Shown piece after piece: positions 31,608-35,569 of a DNA stretch of 35,569 nucleotides. The translations under genes and the position numbers were made by a program. This DNA is from an uncultured Kiritimatiellota bacterium (GTDB lineage: Bacteria > Verrucomicrobiota > Kiritimatiellia > RFP12 > UBA1067): the NCBI GenBank assembly GCA_934675625.1, contig CAKURH010000031.1:1-35569 (forward strand), given 5' to 3'. The notes beneath the pieces were generated by a model. It had not been told where the DNA came from, searched no databases, and worked only from the letters and a program-made list of their open reading frames with translations. Every line of letters starts with the position of its first letter. Position 1 is the stretch's first letter.

Positions 31608-33620
31608 AAATTCGCTGTCCACGGGCTCATGCCGCCCGACGGGCCAAGCGGTCGCGAGACCGCAGACTTCGGGTTCGAGCGTCACGCCAAACCGAAAGCG
31701 GACGCGCGCCGCCATCAGCTGCGCGAGCGCCAGGACGTCCGACGCCGTCGCGTCGGCACCACGCACGATGACGTTCGCGTGCTCCGACCAGACGTAGGCG
31801 CCGCCGACACGCAGCTCCTTCGCGCCCGCCGCCTCCAAGAGCCGCCCCGCATAATCGCCCGGCGGATTCTTGAAGAAGCTGCCATAGGTGCCCGCCGGGA
31901 ACTTCTTGCGCCGCGCAAGGTAGGAGGCAGGGCCTGTTAGACGTGAGGGGCACGAGGGACAAGCGGAAAGAGAGGAACTCACGTCACTCGCGCCCCTCAA
32001 GTCCCTCACGTCCTCCGGAGCCTTCAGCCGAAAGTTCTGAATCTCGCCTTTAATCGCGCTCGTGCGGTAGCCAAAGCCGCAGTCTTCCGCCTTGATCCAA
32101 GCACCATCAATCTTGACCGCCGAGAGAACTTCGGAAATCGAATGGCCGAACGCCCCCGCGTTCATCTTGATCCAGCCGCCGATTGTGCCGGGGATCCCCG
32201 CCATCCACGGCAGAAGCGTCGGATGCGCCGCGACGAGAGACGCCCCCGGCGCCCCGGCGGGGCCGGTGGTCGGAACGTAGTCGACGGACAGGTTCAAGTC
32301 CGATTTCCACGTGTTTGTGCCCTGCCCGATCCAGATACGGCGTCCGGGGAAACAGGGGCTCGGCTTTTTGTCTGCCATCCCATTCGGTTTCTCACACGGA
32401 GAAGCGGAGACACGGAGGTCAGACTGGATGTGCGGCACGAGGCGGATGATGTCGCCCGCGCCCAGCAGCAACGTGACGTCACCATCCTGCATCGAATTAC
32501 GCGCATGCTCCCACGCCTCATCACAGCTCCGCGCCAGAAATACCTTTCTCTCTCCGTGCTCCCGACACGCCGCATACAAGTCGGCGACGTCGCCGCCCTC
32601 GACCGGCGCCTCGAACGCCGCGTAGGTCGGACACAGCACGACTTCATCCGCCCCCGCAAACGCCGCCGGAAAATCGCGAAGCAGCGCCTTCGTCCGCGAA
32701 TAGCGGTGCGGCTGGAAGAGGACGCGCAACGTGCCGCGACAAACTTGCCGCGCCATCGCGACGGCGCATTTCATTTCCGTCGGATGATGCGCATAGTCGG
32801 TGTAGACGCCCGGCGCAATCGGCTGAAACCGCCGGTCGGGAAGCTGCGCGACGATCGCCGGCAGCGCGGCGGCAATCGCCGGGACGGCGTGTCCGCGCCG
32901 CCGCGCGACTTCGGCCGCCATCAGCGCGTTGCGGCGGTTGTGCGGCGCGAGGCCGAGCGCATCGAGGCCAAGCGCGGTAGCCAGCGGCTCCAGGCCGTCC
33001 ACGGAATCGAGGACGTCCGCCGCCTGCCGCTTTGCCGCCGCGAAGCAGGCGAGGTAGGCATCGCGCGTCTTGAAGTGGTCGGGGTGGTCGTATTCGCAGT
33101 TCGTGACGACGAGCGTCTTCGCATGGTAGCGCGCCAGCGTGCCGTCCGACTCGTCGGCCTCCACGACAAGGGGGCCTGTCCCCACGCCCGCGACGGGAAA
33201 GTCGCCCGTCTCGCCGCCGATCGCCCACGAGACGGACTCGCCGAGCGACCGAAGCAGCCGGGCAATCCACGTCGCCGTCGTCGTCTTGCCGTGCGAGCCG
33301 CAGACGGCGATGGCATCCGGCGCCGCGCTCACGAGCTCCGCGAGGACGTCGCCGCGAAAGCGGATGCGTCCCGCCGCCGCGACGCGCTCGGGGTTGTCTG
33401 GCCGAACGGCCGGCGTGACGATGACCGCGTCGGCCGCCGCGACGTGCGCAGGGTCGTGCCCCACGAATACGCGGATACCCTGCGCCTCCAGCCAGCGCGT
33501 CCGCGCGCTCCGATGCAGGTCACAGCCCGAGACCGCGTGGCCCCGCGCCTTCAGGAGAACGGCGAGCCCGGCCATGCCGACGCCGCCGATGCCGATGAGA
33601 TGAATCCTCCGTACGCTCAT
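31605..33620 (-). CDS. murC-murB: Fused MurC-MurB peptidoglycan precursor enzyme with a shortened MurB part
   Basis: The 671-residue protein starts MSVRRIHLIGIGGVGMAGLA at an ATG 9 nt after a -10 box. The MurC part (about 1-398) has the ATP loop GSHGKTTT near residue 106, VVEADESDGT, HNRRNALMAAEVA and TDYAHHPTEMKC, so UDP-MurNAc:L-alanine ligase activity is expected. The MurB part (about 415-671) has GQGTN, GIPGTIGGWIKMNAGAFG, CGFGYRTSAIKG, YGSFFKNPP and RVRFRFGVTLEPEV. It lacks about 45-50 N-terminal residues of the FAD domain, and the stretch between GQGTN and GIPGT is shorter than usual. Two repeat-derived segments sit in frame: LRVSASPCEK at the MurC-MurB junction and VRDLRGASDVSSSLSACPSC within MurB. 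Whether the MurB half still reduces UDP-GlcNAc-enolpyruvate is uncertain. Confidence 0.87.
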   Translation of the reverse strand: MSVRRIHLIGIGGVGMAGLAVLLKARGHAVSGCDLHRSARTRWLEAQGIRVFVGHDPAHVAAADAVIVTPAVRPDNPERVAAAGRIRFRGDVLAELVSAAPDAIAVCGSHGKTTTATWIARLLRSLGESVSWAIGGETGDFPVAGVGTGPLVVEADESDGTLARYHAKTLVVTNCEYDHPDHFKTRDAYLACFAAAKRQAADVLDSVDGLEPLATALGLDALGLAPHNRRNALMAAEVARRRGHAVPAIAAALPAIVAQLPDRRFQPIAPGVYTDYAHHPTEMKCAVAMARQVCRGTLRVLFQPHRYSRTKALLRDFPAAFAGADEVVLCPTYAAFEAPVEGGDVADLYAACREHGERKVFLARSCDEAWEHARNSMQDGDVTLLLGAGDIIRLVPHIQSDLRVSASPCEKPNGMADKKPSPCFPGRRIWIGQGTNTWKSDLNLSVDYVPTTGPAGAPGASLVAAHPTLLPWMAGIPGTIGGWIKMNAGAFGHSISEVLSAVKIDGAWIKAEDCGFGYRTSAIKGEIQNFRLKAPEDVRDLRGASDVSSSLSACPSCPSRLTGPASYLARRKKFPAGTYGSFFKNPPGDYAGRLLEAAGAKELRVGGAYVWSEHANVIVRGADATASDVLALAQLMAARVRFRFGVTLEPEVCGLATAWPVGRHEPVDSEF
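31939..32013. repeat. CCCTCACGT-type inverted repeat inside murB
   Basis: A GACGTGAGGGGCACGAGGGAC-type arm (31940-31960) pairs with GCGCCCCTCAAGTCCCTCACG (31990-32010) and further with GTCC. The 75-bp element lies in frame and codes for a serine- and cysteine-rich stretch absent from normal MurB. Confidence 0.65.
32390..32420. repeat. ACGGAG-type repeat at the murC-murB junction
   Basis: TCTCACACGGAGAAGCGGAG and continuing ACGGAGGTC match one arm of the 18955-19126 element, here as a single arm. It is read in frame as LRVSASPCEK between the MurC and MurB parts. Confidence 0.7.
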
Positions 33621-33629
33621 TTTCCGCAT

Positions 33630-33638
33630 ATTATAGCA
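33630..33638 (-). promoter_or_regulatory. Leaderless promoter of murC-murB
   Basis: TGC-TATAAT on the minus strand, with the ATG 9 nt further on and no space for a ribosome-binding site. It lies 9 nt from the oppositely directed ddl -10 box. Confidence 0.6.
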
Positions 33639-33647
33639 CATCGTTTT

Positions 33648-33656
33648 TGGTATAAT
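33648..33656 (+). promoter_or_regulatory. Leaderless promoter of ddl-ftsQ
   Basis: TGG-TATAAT on the plus strand with the ddl ATG 7 nt further on. The 43-nt gap between the two divergent start codons holds both -10 boxes and no room for separate -35 regions with normal spacing outside the genes. Confidence 0.65.
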
Positions 33657-33663
33657 AGCGGGG

Positions 33664-34563
33664 ATGAAGAAAATTGCAGTTTTGATGGGCGGAAAGTCGA
33701 GCGAGCGCGAAGTCTCGCTCGCGTCCGGCCGCAATGTCGCCGAGGCGCTCGCGTCGCTCGGCAAATACGAGGTCGTCCCGGTCGACCTGGCGGAAGAGAG
33801 CCTGAACGCCCTGCCGCCGGGCGTCGATGCCGTCTACATCGCCCTCCACGGCGGCTGGGGCGAGAACGGCGGCGTCCAGGCCGCGCTCAACGCGCGCAAG
33901 ATCCCCTACACGGGCCCCGGCGTCCTCGCCTCTCAGATCGCGATGGACAAGATCAAGACGAAGATGGTGCTGGAGATGAAGCGCGTCCCGACCGCCACGT
34001 GGGGGCTCGCGAACGCCGACACCCCCGCCTCGCCCCTGCCGTTGCCCGTCGTCGTGAAGCCCCCGTGCGACGGCTCGTCCGTCGGCATCTCGAAGGTCTC
34101 GAAGGCCGATGACTGGGCGCGCGCGCGCGACGCCGCGTTCGCCTGCCAGTCCGCCGACAGGCCCATTCTCGTCGAGGAGTTCATCCCCGGCCGCGAGTTC
34201 ACCGTCGGCGTCATCGACGGCGAGCCGCTGCCCGTCATCGAGATCGTCGCCAAGGGCGGCTGGTACGGCTACGACGAGAAGTACAGGTCAGACGAGACGG
34301 CCTATCCGTTTCTCGCCGACGACAATCCCCTGTACGCCAAGCTCCAGCGGCTCGCGCTTGACGCCTACACGGCCGTCGGCTGCCGGGGCGTGACGCGCGT
34401 CGACTTCCGCGTCTCGCCGCTCGGCCGCTGCTACGTGCTGGAGCTCAACACCTCGCCCGGCTTCACGTCCCATTCGCTCGTACCGAAGGCCGGCATGCGG
34501 ACGGGCCTCACCTTTGCGGGCGTCTGCGACCGCATCCTCTCCTGCGCGGACTACGACCGATGA
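33664..34563 (+). CDS. ddl: D-alanine-D-alanine ligase
   Basis: The 299-residue protein is an ATP-grasp ligase with the Ddl markers GGKSSEREVSLASG at the start, HGGWGENGGVQ, the ATP region VVKPPCDGSSVGISKV, KGGWYGYDEKYRSDET for the omega loop, and ELNTSPGFTSHSLVPKAG for metal and substrate binding. It joins two D-alanines for the peptidoglycan stem peptide in the cytoplasm. Length and motifs are normal. Its stop codon overlaps the ftsQ start (ATGA), so the two are co-translated. It is divergent from murC-murB, whereas in most dcw clusters murC, murB, ddl and ftsQ run in one direction. Confidence 0.95.
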   Translation: MKKIAVLMGGKSSEREVSLASGRNVAEALASLGKYEVVPVDLAEESLNALPPGVDAVYIALHGGWGENGGVQAALNARKIPYTGPGVLASQIAMDKIKTKMVLEMKRVPTATWGLANADTPASPLPLPVVVKPPCDGSSVGISKVSKADDWARARDAAFACQSADRPILVEEFIPGREFTVGVIDGEPLPVIEIVAKGGWYGYDEKYRSDETAYPFLADDNPLYAKLQRLALDAYTAVGCRGVTRVDFRVSPLGRCYVLELNTSPGFTSHSLVPKAGMRTGLTFAGVCDRILSCADYDR

Positions 34564-35378
34564 AGGAGAACAAGATCGCGCACCGCAGCCGGGGCGGGCT
34601 CTGGGTCACGCTCGGCGTCATCGCCGTGACGGCCCTGCTCGTCGGCCTCGCGGTCGGCTACGAGAAGCTGCGCACGCTCTATCTGGAGCAGTGCGTCATC
34701 ACCGACATGGCCGAGCAGGTCTCGATCGTCTCGGGCAAGATGGTCAAGCCCGACGTGCTCGCCGAGAACTTCGGGCTCCGCAAGGGCGCGAACATCGCGC
34801 TCATCGACTTCGAGGCAAAGCGCGCGGAAATCCTGCGCAAGATCCCGACACTGCGGACGATCTCAGTCGCGCGCCACCTGCCGAACCGCGTCAGCATCCG
34901 CGCCGAGGAGCGCACGCCCATCGTGCGGCTGAACATCTGCGGACGCCGCACCGCCTCGGGCCGCGTCGCCGATTCCGAGGGCATGGTCTTCTCGTGCCTG
35001 CGCGGCACGCAGACGCTGCCGACGATCCGCGAGCCGCGCGCGCCCGGCACCGCCGCCGGGCAACCCCTCAAGGGCCGCGCGCGCGCCGCGCTCGACCTCG
35101 TGAAAATCTGCCGCGAAAGCGAGTTCGCCGAACTCGGCCTGCTGGAGGTCGACACGTCCAAGACGGACTTCCTCGTCGCGACGCTCGGCGACTATTCGCG
35201 CGTGAAGATCTGCTGGGAGGGCATGGACGAGGCGACGCCCGCCGCGCGGGCTGCGCTCGGCGCCCGGCTCACGCTGCTGCTGAAGGCCGTCCGCGCCCGC
35301 TGCGAGGGCCTGAAGACCGTCATCTGGAACGCGACCCTGCCCGACTACGTCTTCGCCGACACGCAGGAACGGCTGTAA
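34560..35378 (+). CDS. ftsQ: Cell division protein FtsQ/DivIB
   Basis: The 272-residue protein has a basic N-terminus and one membrane helix (GGLWVTLGVIAVTALLVGLAVGY). A POTRA-like domain follows: VKPDVLAENFGLRKGANIALIDFEAKRAEILRKIPTLRTISVARHLPNRVSIRAEERTP, the hallmark of FtsQ (in-order elements summarised, key residues PxxRTISVxRxLPN). The rest forms the beta domain. FtsQ bridges early and late division proteins at the septum. It overlaps ddl by 4 nt. Unlike the common order, ftsA and ftsZ do not follow: the next gene is convergent and unrelated. Confidence 0.88.
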   Translation: MKENKIAHRSRGGLWVTLGVIAVTALLVGLAVGYEKLRTLYLEQCVITDMAEQVSIVSGKMVKPDVLAENFGLRKGANIALIDFEAKRAEILRKIPTLRTISVARHLPNRVSIRAEERTPIVRLNICGRRTASGRVADSEGMVFSCLRGTQTLPTIREPRAPGTAAGQPLKGRARAALDLVKICRESEFAELGLLEVDTSKTDFLVATLGDYSRVKICWEGMDEATPAARAALGARLTLLLKAVRARCEGLKTVIWNATLPDYVFADTQERL

Positions 35379-35393
35379 CGCGAGGCTTACAGC
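35372..35393. terminator. Hairpin shared by two convergent stop codons
   Basis: GCTGTAA (35372-35378) and TTACAGC (35387-35393) form a 7-bp stem around an 8-nt GC-rich loop. It includes the stop codons of both ftsQ and the convergent gene. It could end transcription from both sides, but it has no T-runs. Confidence 0.3.
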
Positions 35394-35569
35394 TGGCCGT
35401 GCGTCGCGATCGCTTCCAGCACGTGCGGGAGCGGGTCGTCCGGCGCCAGGGCGGAGCGGTCGTAGTCCATCACGCCCGCGACGGTCTCGCCATTCACCGT
35501 CCGGTCGAGGAACGCCGCGACGTGCGGGTTCGCCTTCAGGTAGGCCGTGAAGAACATCCGCATGGACGT
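35387..35569 (-). CDS. C-terminal part of an unidentified protein (runs off the window)
   Basis: An open frame enters from the right edge and ends at the TAA 35387-35389; 60 codons are visible. Residues include MRMFFTAYLKANPHVAAFLD, then NGETVAGVMDYDRS and a final HVLEAIATHGQL. The codon use matches neighbouring genes. No family is recognised from this fragment. Confidence 0.65.
   Translation of the reverse strand, partial: TSMRMFFTAYLKANPHVAAFLDRTVNGETVAGVMDYDRSALAPDDPLPHVLEAIATHGQL

Noticed and set aside
32142..32378. murB as a separate gene starting at the ATG at 32378 (MADKKPSP)
   Set aside because: No stop codon separates it from murC and no ribosome-binding site precedes it, so a fusion is simpler. 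An internal start cannot be excluded.

Overview
The window is a GC-rich, gene-dense bacterial chromosome segment of about 35.6 kb. The best guess is an uncultured PVC-superphylum bacterium of the Kiritimatiellota/Lentisphaerae type. Pointers are a Minf_1886-family gene, many secreted glycosidases (GH92, GH78-like, two GH71), secreted beta-helix and BspA-type leucine-rich proteins, heptose-type surface sugar synthesis, and several families of short dispersed repeats. This assignment is inference; no rRNA, tRNA or CRISPR array was seen.

Layout. (1) 0.1-10.5 kb, minus strand: a saccharide-use operon encoding a GH78-like glycosidase fused to a metallo-beta-lactamase-fold domain, a large two-module leucine-rich secreted protein, a GH92 alpha-mannosidase and a secreted nucleoside hydrolase. 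A divergent XylR/AraC-type regulator (10.7-11.95 kb) shares the promoter region, which carries matching palindromes. (2) 12.0-14.0 kb, minus: an accessory ATPase, a RelB/DinJ-like antitoxin and an internally deleted PIN toxin. (3) 14.1-22.9 kb, minus: a second carbohydrate block with two GH71 proteins (one carrying an FGE-like domain, one calcium-binding repeats), a beta-helix protein, and a DUF5696-like TIM-barrel protein whose upstream region holds a run of 17 G. (4) 23.4-27.8 kb, minus: alpha/beta hydrolase, acyl-ACP thioesterase, phosphoheptose isomerase, MFS sugar transporter and ROK sugar kinase. (5) 27.9-31.6 kb, minus: lysA, a LolD-like ABC ATPase, a Minf_1886 protein, a MinD-like ATPase and a lipoprotein. 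(6) 31.6-35.4 kb: a murC-murB fusion (minus) divergent from ddl-ftsQ (plus). The window ends inside an unidentified minus-strand gene.

Two features run across the window. First, ten transcription units are preceded by an extended -10 box close to TGGTATAAT; in four or five the start codon lies only 7-9 nt downstream, implying leaderless mRNAs. Second, short repeats (ACGGAG-rich, TTCGTG-rich, CCCTCACGT-rich and CCTGTCCCCC-rich) sit between genes and also inside genes with the reading frame kept: in murB (twice), in the thioesterase, and at the C-termini of the MFS transporter and the nucleoside hydrolase. The strongest candidates for something undescribed are these in-frame repeats, the 28-bp perfect inverted-repeat element at 18955-19126 carrying a small ORF coupled to the GH71 gene, the G17 tract, the GH78-MBL fusion, and a C-terminal motif shared by two unrelated secreted proteins.
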